Source: an uncultured Clostridia bacterium
Lineage (GTDB): Bacteria; Bacillota; Clostridia; Christensenellales; UBA1242
Direction of reading: 5' to 3'
Assembly (NCBI GenBank): GCA_930990515.1
Contig: CAKNPS010000008.1
Span: forward strand, 1 to 40,408
DNA: 40,408 bases
The translations under genes and the position numbers were made by a program. The stretch's first letter is position 1. Every line of letters begins with the position of its first letter. The notes beneath the pieces were generated by a model. That model worked only from the letters and a program-made list of their open reading frames with translations, was not told the DNA's origin and did no database searches. This document shows, in pieces, positions 8,912-16,557 of this stretch.

Positions 8912-11824
8912 ATGAAACTTAAACTTAAAAAGCAAGATTTTCAAGAGGACGCAGTTAAAAACGTTGTAGATTTATTTAAAGGCTGTGCAAGTGCACCGTC
9001 CACTTTTTCTGTTGAAAAATTTGATGTTGTGGACTATTCAAAAGATGAATTATTAGGTTATGCAAACAACCTTGATTTGTCTATGGAGCAAATCCAAGCA
9101 AACTTAAAAGAGGTGCAAGACCGAAATCTTTTGCCATTAACAGAACTTAAAGAATTAAGATTTAATATTGAAATGGAAACTGGAACGGGTAAAACATTCG
9201 TTTACACAAAAACAATTTTAGAACTACACAAGCAATATGGCTTTAAAAAATTCGTTGTGGTTGTGCCAAGTGTTGCTATTCGAGAAGGTGTCTATAAATC
9301 TATGCAAACCACTCGTGAATACTTTAAACGCGAATATGAAGGCACGACAGTTAAACCATTTATCTACAACTCTGCAAAGCGCCACGAAGTGAGAGATTTC
9401 GCTTTGTCTAACAATTTGGAAGTTATGATTGTAAACATTGACGCATTTAAGAAGAATGAGAATTTGTTTAATCAACAAAGCGACCAAATGGCAAAATCTG
9501 CAAAAGAATTTTTGCGTGAGTGTCGACCAATTATTATCATTGATGAACCGCAAAGCGTTGACAATACCGCAAAATCAAGAGAAGCCATTATGGGACTTAA
9601 CCCACTCTTTGAGTTAAGATACTCTGCTACCCATAGACAAAAAATCAACACAGTTTACAGACTTACACCTGTTGATGCCTATAATATGCACATTGTTAAG
9701 CAAATTTGTGTTGTTAATAATAACCTTGTTGATGACTTTAACAAGCCTTATATAAAACTATTAGAAGTTGATAGTAAAAATGGATATAGAGCCCGTTTGG
9801 AACTTGATTTTGCTAAAAAAGACGGAAAAGTTAAAAGGGATACAGTTTGGGTAACTCCTAATACTAATCTTGAAGTAAAAACTGGTAGAAGCATTTACGA
9901 GGGTTATGTTGTTGCTGGAATAAATGCTATGGAAGGCTTTGAAGAAATTGAGTTTACAAACACTGAATTTTTGACACTTGGTAAAGCAATTGGCGACATT
10001 GATGAGATGACAAAAAAACGTGAAATGATTAAACGCACAATTGAAGCTCATCTTGACAAAGAAAGAATTTATATTAAAAAAGGCATAAAAGTTTTGTCTT
10101 TGTTCTTTATTGATGAAGTTGCCAAATACCGTGATTATGAAGCTGATGACCAAAAAGGTATTTATGCTAAAATGTTTGAAGAATGTTATAATGAACTTAT
10201 AAATCAACCACGATATGCAGAAGTTAAAGCATTTTTCAATACAGAAACTGAAAAAGTCCACGATGGATATTTTAGTAAAGACAAAAAAGGCAGAATTAAA
10301 AATACAAATGGCGACACCATCGACGACTATTCTACTTACAATACCATTATGAAAGACAAAGAATGGCTTTTGTCTTTTGATTGTCCGCTTAGATTTATCT
10401 TCTCTCACTCTGCCCTAAAAGAAGGTTGGGACAACCCAAATGTGTTTCAAATTTGCACTTTAATTGAAAACAGAACAGTGTTTACTTGCAGACAAAAAAT
10501 TGGGCGTGGACTTAGACTTTGCGTTGACCAAACCGGTGAAAGAATTGATGATAAGAATATCAATATTTTGCATGTTATAGCAGAAGAAACTTTTACTGAA
10601 TTTGCAGACAAGTTGCAAAAAGAAATTGAAGATGAAACCGGTGTTAAATTTGGAATACTTGATATTGATATGTTTGTTAATATTGCCTACACTGATGAAA
10701 ATGGCGAAGAAAAACAAACAAGTGCAACCGACGCTCGTGGACTATTGGAACATTTTAGAGCAAAGAATTACATTGACAACAAAGGTAAAATCAAAGATAC
10801 ACTAAAAAATGATTTGCTCAACGGAACAGTTGATTTACCTAAGAAGTTTGAACGGGCAAAAGATAGAATTATTAAGCAAATCGAAAATGCATATAAGAAA
10901 GTTGTTATTATGCCGTCATACAAGCAAGTAACTGTTAAACGCAAAGATGATGTGTTTGAACACGATGAGTTTATTGAACTTTGGAACAAAATAAAACAAA
11001 AAACTATTTATCGAATAAATATGAGCAAAGAAAATCTCATTGATAAATGTGTGAAAGCTATTAGCGAAATGGACCCTATCGGCAAAACAAAAATATCAAA
11101 AGAAACCGTTAAAATTAACATTCAAAAGTCTGGTGTTGACTACACTTCACAAGGTGCAAGATTTGAAGAAACTGAAAACGAAATATTGCTCCCTGATGTT
11201 GTTGGAATATTATCTAAAAATTGCAAACTAACAAGAGACACAATAGGCAAAATCTTGCTTAACTCTGGTAGATTACAAGATTTTGTAAACAATCCACAAA
11301 GTTTTATTGAAGAAGTTGCAAAGCTTATAAATTATGTGCGTGCAAATGAGTGTATTGACGGAATTACTTATACAAAAATTCCGGGCAAATCATATTCATT
11401 CACAGAACTTTTTGACCTTGAAAATCAAACAGAAATTACTGCATTTTTAGATAAGAACGCAGTTGCTGTTGACCACTCTCTTTATGACTACATTGTTTAT
11501 GATAACTCTCAAAATGAAAGAGATTTTGCACTTGAACTTGATAATGACAAACAAGTCAAGCTATTCTTTAAAATACCTGACAAGTTTAAAATTCCAACAC
11601 CTATTGGCTCATATAACCCAGACTGGGCAGTTTATGTTGAAACTGAAAACGAGAAAAAGCTTTATTTTGTTATAGAAACAAAAGGCTCTACTAACTTTAT
11701 GGATTTGAGAGATAAAGAAAGCATACGCATAAAGTGTGGTAAAAAACACTTTGAAGCATTAGGACAAGATGTAGTTTTTGATGTAACCCATAAATTTAGA
11801 GATTTCAAAGAAAAACATTGCTAA
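8912..11824 (+). CDS. res: Type III restriction enzyme, helicase/endonuclease subunit (Res)
   Basis: 970 residues, a typical Res length. Superfamily 2 helicase motifs: Walker A METGTGKT (K94), motif Ia VVVPSVAIREGV, the Res-type motif II DEPQ (211-214), SATHR, and in lobe 2 SALKEGWDNPNVFQICTL and RQKIGRGLRL (motif VI). The C-terminal nuclease shows the PD-(D/E)xK core: PD904 followed by E922-x-K924 in FVIETKGS. In type III systems Res forms a complex with Mod, uses ATP to switch into a sliding state, and cuts about 25-27 bp from a site when two unmethylated sites lie head to head. All key residues are present, so the enzyme is probably active. Confidence 0.94.
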   Translation: MKLKLKKQDFQEDAVKNVVDLFKGCASAPSTFSVEKFDVVDYSKDELLGYANNLDLSMEQIQANLKEVQDRNLLPLTELKELRFNIEMETGTGKTFVYTKTILELHKQYGFKKFVVVVPSVAIREGVYKSMQTTREYFKREYEGTTVKPFIYNSAKRHEVRDFALSNNLEVMIVNIDAFKKNENLFNQQSDQMAKSAKEFLRECRPIIIIDEPQSVDNTAKSREAIMGLNPLFELRYSATHRQKINTVYRLTPVDAYNMHIVKQICVVNNNLVDDFNKPYIKLLEVDSKNGYRARLELDFAKKDGKVKRDTVWVTPNTNLEVKTGRSIYEGYVVAGINAMEGFEEIEFTNTEFLTLGKAIGDIDEMTKKREMIKRTIEAHLDKERIYIKKGIKVLSLFFIDEVAKYRDYEADDQKGIYAKMFEECYNELINQPRYAEVKAFFNTETEKVHDGYFSKDKKGRIKNTNGDTIDDYSTYNTIMKDKEWLLSFDCPLRFIFSHSALKEGWDNPNVFQICTLIENRTVFTCRQKIGRGLRLCVDQTGERIDDKNINILHVIAEETFTEFADKLQKEIEDETGVKFGILDIDMFVNIAYTDENGEEKQTSATDARGLLEHFRAKNYIDNKGKIKDTLKNDLLNGTVDLPKKFERAKDRIIKQIENAYKKVVIMPSYKQVTVKRKDDVFEHDEFIELWNKIKQKTIYRINMSKENLIDKCVKAISEMDPIGKTKISKETVKINIQKSGVDYTSQGARFEETENEILLPDVVGILSKNCKLTRDTIGKILLNSGRLQDFVNNPQSFIEEVAKLINYVRANECIDGITYTKIPGKSYSFTELFDLENQTEITAFLDKNAVAVDHSLYDYIVYDNSQNERDFALELDNDKQVKLFFKIPDKFKIPTPIGSYNPDWAVYVETENEKKLYFVIETKGSTNFMDLRDKESIRIKCGKKHFEALGQDVVFDVTHKFRDFKEKHC

Positions 11825-11833
11825 GGAGCAAAT

Positions 11834-12088
11834 ATGGTCGATGATGAAGAAGAAATTTTTATAACAGATGTTATAGAGCATTGCATAAAAAAGAAAAATT
11901 TTTCGTGTGCATACATTCAAAAAACATTTGAAATGCCATACCCTTTGGCTGCCAGAGTTATAGAGGCGTGTGAGGAGATGGGAATAATAAAAGAAGGTAA
12001 AAATGGACAAGAATATATTTCACCTGATGAGTGGAAAAAGAATTATGAAAAATATATAAAAACACTTATAAAAAAGAATTTATTTTAA
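11834..12088 (+). CDS. FtsK gamma-like winged-helix protein
   Basis: 84 residues. ITDVIEHCIKKKNFSCAYIQ, then KTFEMPYPLAARVIEACEEMGII, is the pattern of the FtsK gamma winged-helix domain (short helix, LQRRFxIGYxRAARLID-like recognition helix, then a GIV wing). In FtsK/SpoIIIE that domain reads KOPS/SRS DNA sequences; stand-alone copies are common on mobile elements and may act as DNA-binding regulators. It follows res by 9 bp with AAGGAG as ribosome site and is followed by a clear terminator, so it ends the type III operon. It could regulate the operon or bind the adjacent repeat region; both are inference. Confidence 0.7.
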   Translation: MVDDEEEIFITDVIEHCIKKKNFSCAYIQKTFEMPYPLAARVIEACEEMGIIKEGKNGQEYISPDEWKKNYEKYIKTLIKKNLF

Positions 12089-12106
12089 AATTTAACCATA
12101 TTTTTA

Positions 12107-12135
12107 AATTACACTTGAAAAAGTGTAATTTTTTT
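12107..12135 (+). terminator. Terminator of the type III operon
   Basis: AATTACACTT GAAA AAGTGTAATT followed by TTTTT: a 10-bp stem with a GAAA tetraloop, 18 bp after the winged-helix gene. Confidence 0.85.
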
Positions 12136-12375
12136 ATCTAAAAAAATATGAAAACAAAGTTTACCCTACACAAAAGAAAAAATGAGCATTGCGAAAAGAG
12201 TCTGCCTTGCTCTCTTATCTTTAATAAATATTATATATTTTATCCTTTGTTTTAAAAAATACTTTCAAAAGAAATTAAAATAAAGAAAAGTTTTCTTTTG
12301 TTATTAAAAGTAAGTTTTTGCTTGCTTCTTTTTTTGTTATATAAAAATTTTTTAAACTTTTTTTGTAAAAATAGC

Positions 12376-12735
12376 CAAAAATACCCTTACGATTTTGGAA
12401 AAGCGTTGGTTATATAAGTAGAGGGGTATTTCATTTTTTGATGAAGAAGCAGTAAAAACAAATATTTTTTACGACTTTTCTTATAAAACAGACAGAAAGC
12501 CATTGTGGTTTTAAAATTTTATGTAGTTATATAAGTAGAGAGATATTTCGTTTTTTTGACCTAAAAATAGCAAAAATAAAAATTTTTTAAATTTTTTTGC
12601 AAAAATGCCCCAAAATACCCTTACGATTTTAAGTTTTATGGGGTTATATAAGTAGAGGGACAAAAAATTTTTTAAGAAAATAGCTCAAAATAGGTTAACG
12701 ATTTTTAAAAAGCGTTGGTTATATAAGTAGAGGGA
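12376..12735 (+). repeat. Four promoter-like direct repeats (GTTATATAAGTAGAG)
   Basis: The core GTTATATAAGTAGAG occurs at 12409-12423, 12526-12540, 12643-12657 and 12718-12732 (spacings 117, 117 and 75 bp). In three of the four, TTACGA or TAACGA lies exactly 18 bp before the TATATA (12387, 12621, 12696), often within AAAATACCCTTACGATTTT. This could be a tandem promoter set (-35 TTACGA, -10 TATATA, start at the purine run) or a set of initiator-binding iterons. No coding potential is seen in 12136-12738 apart from short AT-rich frames. Confidence 0.7.
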
Positions 12736-12738
12736 CTA

Positions 12739-13110
12739 ATATCTTTGCGGTGCAGAGATATTTTTTCTTAACAAATTTTCCCGCAGGTTCAAATGGTGAG
12801 CCAGCGAGAATGTTAAAGTGTAAAAAAGTTGAAAAACTTTTTCCGCTTGACCAAATGGTAGTCAAGCGATTATGCAATAATGTTGCTGAAAATTTAAAAA
12901 AGTTTTCCCGCAGGGACAAATGCTGTCCCCGCGACTATGCAATAATAGGCAAGAAAAAGTCTTTTCCCGCTGTGACAGACGGTGTCACTGCGACAATGTT
13001 AAAGTAAATAAAAAATATTTCCCGCTGCACACAATGTATGTGCAGCGACAATGCTAAAATCTTTGCGAAAACTATTCCCGCATTATCAAATGGTGATAAC
13101 GCGAGAATAG
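12739..13110 (+). repeat. Array of six covarying hairpins upstream of the mobilization genes
   Basis: After a leading hairpin (AATATCTTTGC/GCAGAGATATT, 12738-12761) come six units with consensus TTTCC-CGC-n-stem-AATGG-stem'-n'-GCG-A..AATG. Stems: GGTTC/GAGCC (U1, 12780), TTGAC/GTCAA (U2, 12843), GGGACA/TGTCCC (U3, 12907), GTGACA/TGTCAC (U4, 12966), TGCACA/TGTGCA (U5, 13021), TTATCA/TGATAA (U6, 13077). Flanks and loop are conserved while the stem sequences change in a compensating way. Unit spacing is 55-65 bp, not a multiple of three, so this is structured non-coding DNA or RNA. Function unknown; oriT, single-strand origin or small-RNA array are candidates. Confidence 0.85.
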
Positions 13111-13119
13111 TAAAATCAC

Positions 13120-13142
13120 TTAAAAGGAGGTGTGAAATGTAA
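13120..13142 (+). promoter_or_regulatory. Orphan Shine-Dalgarno with ATG-TAA start-stop
   Basis: A near-perfect ribosome site AAAAGGAGGTG is followed 5 nt later by ATG (13137-13139) and directly by TAA. This lies 47 bp before the RHH gene, which has its own GGAGG. IME-3 keeps the same AAAAGGAGGTG about 45 bp upstream of its RHH gene. A minimal start-stop frame or a ribosome standby/leader element controlling mobilization genes is possible. Confidence 0.5.
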
Positions 13143-13185
13143 AATTAAATTTAAACTCAAAATCTAAAACTAAAAAGGAGGAAGT

Positions 13186-13416
13186 ATGAAGTCAGACAAG
13201 ATTAAGTGCGAGAATATGCTCAGAATTCACGATTTGAAGCTTGTCGATAAATTACAAGAGATTTATCAAAAAAGCCGATACAAGTCAATTAACGAGTTTC
13301 TGAATGCATGTTTAAAGCAGTTTGCCGACAAAGAGAGCAAAGAAGATGAGATTTTGGAAGGAATTGAAGAAATCAAAGATGTTGTTAATGCAATCTATGA
13401 GAGAGTGAAAAGATGA
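13186..13416 (+). CDS. Ribbon-helix-helix mobilization accessory protein (MobC-like)
   Basis: 76 residues. An N-terminal strand (MLRIHDLKLVDKLQ), then YKSINEFLNACLKQF, is the pattern of a short RHH/MetJ-Arc dimer, followed by a Lys/Glu helix. Its TGA stop overlaps the ATG of the relaxase (ATGA), so the two proteins are translated together. RHH accessory proteins of this kind bind oriT and help load the relaxase; in IME-3 a longer relative with a similar N-terminus holds the same position. Ribosome site GGAGG lies 6 nt before the ATG. Direct homology to any named MobC family could not be tested. Confidence 0.7.
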   Translation: MKSDKIKCENMLRIHDLKLVDKLQEIYQKSRYKSINEFLNACLKQFADKESKEDEILEGIEEIKDVVNAIYERVKR

Positions 13417-14591
13417 CAGATAATATTGTTTTTATTTGTAAGTATTACAAGCCAAGTGAGAAATACAACTCAAAGCAAGAAGATAAAATTCGCAAGCGAG
13501 AGTTTTTAAGTTGCAATGGCAGTTATAACTATGTCAGTTATGTTGACACAGGCAGTCTTGACAGCGTTCCAAAAGACTATACCGAATATGTTGGCAATAG
13601 TGAAAAGTCTTGCGGTGTGTTTAATGCGAAAGGTCTTTTAAGTGATGATGAGAAGCGAGAGCTCCGGGAAATGTTAAGGAACACTCAAAGTTGTATATGG
13701 GACTGCGTGATTTCTTTTCGTGAAGAATTTGGAGATGAATATTGCAGAGATTATGAACAAGCCTATAACTTTTTAAAGAAAGAATTACCAAAATTCTTTA
13801 CTCGTGCAGGACTTGATAAGGACAATATTGTTTGGTATGCAGGACTTCACGAGAATACCGAGAACAAGCATATTCACATATCATTTTTTGAGAAAGAACC
13901 ACAGTTTATGAAAAACAATAGAACACTATCCTATCATTCTGGAAAGATAGCGAAAGATGTTTTAATCACAAGCAAACTAATCTTTGAAAAAGCACTCACA
14001 AACAAGACTGCTGAAATTGTCAAATTGCGAAAAGATTTAAAAGAAGAGTTTAATGGAAGCGCTAACATTTTTGAAATGACACGGTCGCTTAAAAGAAAGT
14101 TTTTGAAATTGTATTCACAAATTCCAAAGACAGGAAGAGTAAGTTATGACAGCGAAAATATGGAGTTTTTGAAAAGTGAAGTTGATAAACTGAACGAAAG
14201 CATAATCTATTCAAACAAAGAAATGAGACTGAAATATATTGACTACAAAACTAAAATTTCAAATCTTAAAACTTGGCAAAACAAAAATTACAAACACATT
14301 CCTAACAAGTATGACCCGGAGATTTACCACAAAGATTTACTGCGAAGGCTTGGCAATAAAACAATTCAAACTGCTCTCGAAATTGGAAAGATAAAGGACA
14401 GATTAGATAGCATTACAACTCACACAAAGCGAGATAGATTTTTTAAGAAAAAGCAACGAAAAAGGCAACTTGAATATTTGTTTTCTTGTTTAGATTTCTA
14501 CAAACAGCAAGAACAATATGAGATGATAGAATTTCAAAGATTTCTTGAAAAACTTGAAGCGTATAGAGAAAGAAATGAATATGAAATGTAG
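13413..14591 (+). CDS. Relaxase, MobL/MobP2-P3 type (MOB_P-like)
   Basis: 392 residues. The N-terminal relaxase domain shows YNYVSYVDTG (about 37-46, where the catalytic Tyr is expected), CIWDCVISFREEF (about 94-106), and the histidine cluster H146...H153-I-H155 in GLHENTENKHIHISFFEKEP, followed by the family's E-x-P. This order matches MobL/MobP-type relaxases of Bacillota, which nick oriT and stay covalently bound to the 5' end during transfer. The C-terminal half is a Lys-rich coiled-coil region ending in a short Glu/Tyr tail. With no coupling protein or secretion genes in IME-2, transfer would depend on a helper conjugative element. Confidence 0.82.
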   Translation: MTDNIVFICKYYKPSEKYNSKQEDKIRKREFLSCNGSYNYVSYVDTGSLDSVPKDYTEYVGNSEKSCGVFNAKGLLSDDEKRELREMLRNTQSCIWDCVISFREEFGDEYCRDYEQAYNFLKKELPKFFTRAGLDKDNIVWYAGLHENTENKHIHISFFEKEPQFMKNNRTLSYHSGKIAKDVLITSKLIFEKALTNKTAEIVKLRKDLKEEFNGSANIFEMTRSLKRKFLKLYSQIPKTGRVSYDSENMEFLKSEVDKLNESIIYSNKEMRLKYIDYKTKISNLKTWQNKNYKHIPNKYDPEIYHKDLLRRLGNKTIQTALEIGKIKDRLDSITTHTKRDRFFKKKQRKRQLEYLFSCLDFYKQQEQYEMIEFQRFLEKLEAYRERNEYEM

Positions 14592-14633
14592 TGTTTACTA
14601 TGACTCACAATTTGAGATTATGAGATACAGGAT

Positions 14634-14653
14634 AAGCGGAAGAAACGCTTTTT
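14634..14653 (+). terminator. Terminator after the relaxase
   Basis: AAGCG GAAGAAA CGCTT followed by TTT, 43 bp downstream of the relaxase stop. Confidence 0.6.
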
Positions 14654-14664
14654 GTCAAAAATGC

Positions 14665-14697
14665 TAAGAAAACCCTTGTTTTACAAGCATTTTCTTA
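14665..14697 (+). other. Conserved stem-loop between mobilization genes and xis
   Basis: TAAGAAAA-CC-CTTG-TTTTA-CAAG-CA-TTTTCTTA folds into an 8-bp outer and a 4-bp inner stem with a small internal loop. IME-3 has the same element (27682-27708, minus strand) with inner stem CTTA/TAAG and the same TTTTA loop, a compensating base-pair change. The position is the same relative to xis. It may be an oriT part or a leader RNA structure. Confidence 0.6.
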
Positions 14698-14736
14698 TGA
14701 TACATTTTTTGACTCGTTTTCTTCCTTTGTGCAAGC

Positions 14737-14846
14737 AAATTGGAATACCCATTTCTTGTGTTGAAATTGTCAAATCATAGTTTAAAAAATTAATTAAAAA
14801 TAGAAAAGAAATATAGAAAATTTTTAACTAAACATAGAAAAGAAAT
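14737..14846 (+). promoter_or_regulatory. xis leader: half-palindrome and TAGAAA repeats
   Basis: AAATTGGAATACCCATTT (14737-14754) corresponds to a clean palindrome AAATGGG-TAT-CCCATTT in IME-3. It is followed by two copies of ATAGAAAAGAAAT (14800-14812 and 14834-14846) before the xis ribosome site GAGGAGG. Shared by both elements; probably operator and/or Xis binding sites. Confidence 0.5.
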
Positions 14847-14870
14847 TTTAATTTTTTGAGGAGGACTTAA

Positions 14871-15125
14871 ATGCAAAATACAATCAATTTGAACGAACTT
14901 ATACAAAACGAAGTGAATAGAATTTCTTTAAAATATGGCAAAGATTTTTTAGACTGTGAGGACCTTATCAAAATCACTGGACTTGGCAGAGATAATGTAA
15001 GAAATCTTATGAGAAGCAAAACCTTTCCAACAACAAAAGTCGGCAAAAGACAAGTTGTTAGCGTTCTTAATTTTGTCACTTGGCTAACACTCAACAATGC
15101 TCAAAGCGAGGTGCAAAATGGCTAG
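14871..15125 (+). CDS. xis: Excisionase, MerR-like/helix-turn-helix type (Xis)
   Basis: 84 residues. The centre (EDLIKITGLGRDNVRNLMRS, then FPTTKVGKRQVV) is a DNA-binding winged helix-turn-helix of the excisionase type, with the typical FP..KVGKR.. wing. Xis proteins bend DNA at att arm sites and push the integrase toward excision. The gene overlaps the integrase start by 8 nt, so the pair is co-translated. The IME-3 copy (27232-27489) matches at about 80-85 percent of positions by eye, much closer than the two integrases match each other. Strong ribosome site GAGGAGG. Confidence 0.88.
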   Translation: MQNTINLNELIQNEVNRISLKYGKDFLDCEDLIKITGLGRDNVRNLMRSKTFPTTKVGKRQVVSVLNFVTWLTLNNAQSEVQNG

Positions 15126-16446
15126 GAAGAAAGTTGTAAGCAAGACAAGAAGAGGCAACAATGAAGGAAGTATCTCGCAAAGAAAAGACGGAAGATGGGT
15201 TGGAACAATAACAACAGGCTATGATGAAAATGGCAAACAAAAAAGAAAATCCGTCTATGGCAAAACAAGACTTGAAGTCTTGGACAAATTAAACAAAATG
15301 ACAAATCGAGTTATGGCTGACAACTATGATTACACGCAAAAGAACACAATCGGTCAAATGATGAGAGATTGGCTTTTGGTGTTTAAAAAGAACTTAGTTT
15401 CGCCACGAACTTTTGAAGTTATTATGGACAATTTTACCAACCACATAGAAACAAAAGTGGGCGGTATGAAGATTGATGAAGTTAACAATATAGTCATTCA
15501 AAAAGTGCTAAATGAAATGATTAGCGAAGGATATAGTCTTGCAGTTGTGAGAAAAGTAAAATTCATTTTCAATCAATTTTTTGACTATGCTGTGCAGAAC
15601 AATATCACAAGTTTTAACCCAACAAAACTTACAAAAGTAAAAAGCACAGAACGAAAAATTTATGATAGTGAAAACAAATATAAGGCAATTCCACAAGAAA
15701 AGCGAGAAGAATTTTTGAAGTGTCTAAATGAAGATAAATTTTTCAAACCGCTTTGTCTTTGTATGATGATGGCAGGACTTCGCACAGGCGAAGCTCTTGC
15801 TCTCACTTGGGAAGATATAGATTTTAAAAATAAGTGTATTCACATAAGGCGTGGTATCACAGTTGTTCCAAAGTTTGATGAGAATGGCAATGTTAAAGAA
15901 CGAAAAACTGTCATTGGCGACACGAAAACCACCTGCTCTGTTCGAGATGTTCCTATGCCCGACATACTTGTCGAAGCACTTGAAGATTACAAAACCGAAC
16001 GAGAGTTGCAAGGCGACCTAAATGGCAAACAACTGACAAAGGATAATTCTCTTGTGTTTGGCAATAGTGAAGGCGAAGTTAGGACTTATCACGGAACAAA
16101 GAAAATGTTTGAAGATTTTTTGAAAAGGCATAACTTAAACAAACTTGGAATTCACTTTCACACATTAAGGCACACATATTCAAATATGCTTTTTGAAGCT
16201 AATCAAAACCCGAAAGTTATTCAAGCACTACTTGGACACAAATCGGTGAAAACAACTTTGACAACATATAATTCTGTTGACAAATCATATTTTGGGCAAG
16301 CAACCGAAGTTTTGAACAATCAATTCAAGTCGCAAAGAGAAAAGTCTGTGCAAGAACTTGAAGATGATGAACTTGACGAAGAACTTGAAAGACTACTCAA
16401 AGAAAAGCAAGCCAGAAGGAAAAGAAATAAAGATTTTGAGATGTAA
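15118..16446 (+). CDS. int: Tyrosine integrase of IME-2 (Tn916/phage type)
   Basis: 442 residues from ATG 15118, chosen because GAGGTG lies just upstream and the IME-3 integrase starts in the same context; an earlier in-frame ATG at 15097 has no such site. N-terminal AP2-like arm-binding domain (EGSISQRKDGRWVGTITTGY), SAM-like core-binding domain (about residues 80-165), and catalytic domain with R222 (AGLRTGE), H348-x-x-R351 (HTLRHTYSNM), H374 (LLGHKSV) and nucleophile Y384 (TTYNSV). All catalytic residues are present. It should recombine the CTTATCAG core in tRNA-Ile with the element end, helped by the TTGACTACTA-type arm sites near both termini. The long acidic/basic tail ending DFEM is shared with the IME-1 fragment. 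Confidence 0.95.
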   Translation: MARKKVVSKTRRGNNEGSISQRKDGRWVGTITTGYDENGKQKRKSVYGKTRLEVLDKLNKMTNRVMADNYDYTQKNTIGQMMRDWLLVFKKNLVSPRTFEVIMDNFTNHIETKVGGMKIDEVNNIVIQKVLNEMISEGYSLAVVRKVKFIFNQFFDYAVQNNITSFNPTKLTKVKSTERKIYDSENKYKAIPQEKREEFLKCLNEDKFFKPLCLCMMMAGLRTGEALALTWEDIDFKNKCIHIRRGITVVPKFDENGNVKERKTVIGDTKTTCSVRDVPMPDILVEALEDYKTERELQGDLNGKQLTKDNSLVFGNSEGEVRTYHGTKKMFEDFLKRHNLNKLGIHFHTLRHTYSNMLFEANQNPKVIQALLGHKSVKTTLTTYNSVDKSYFGQATEVLNNQFKSQREKSVQELEDDELDEELERLLKEKQARRKRNKDFEM

Positions 16447-16505
16447 AATTAAAAAATTCTGTCACTAAACATTGAAAATTAAAAAATCGCATGTTAAAAT
16501 TTAAG

Positions 16506-16538
16506 AAAAGGTTGAAGAAATTTTTTCTTCAACCTTTT
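16506..16538 (+). terminator. Terminator after IME-2 integrase
   Basis: AAAAGGTTGAAGAAA / TTTCTTCAACCTTTT, about 14 bp of stem, between int and cargo slot 1. Confidence 0.8.
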
Positions 16539-16557
16539 GCATTAAAAGGGGAAAATT

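Noticed and set aside
9761..10408. 215-codon minus-strand frame
   Set aside because: It is antisense to res, very Phe/Asn-rich, has no ribosome site or family motif, and res is clearly the real gene.
12750..13007. 85-codon open frame across the hairpin array
   Set aside because: It crosses only four of six hairpins, the repeats fall in different frames (spacing not divisible by three) and there is no ribosome site.
12739..13110. Hairpin array as a CRISPR
   Set aside because: No constant repeat alternates with unique spacers; the variable parts are themselves inverted repeats, and no cas genes are present.
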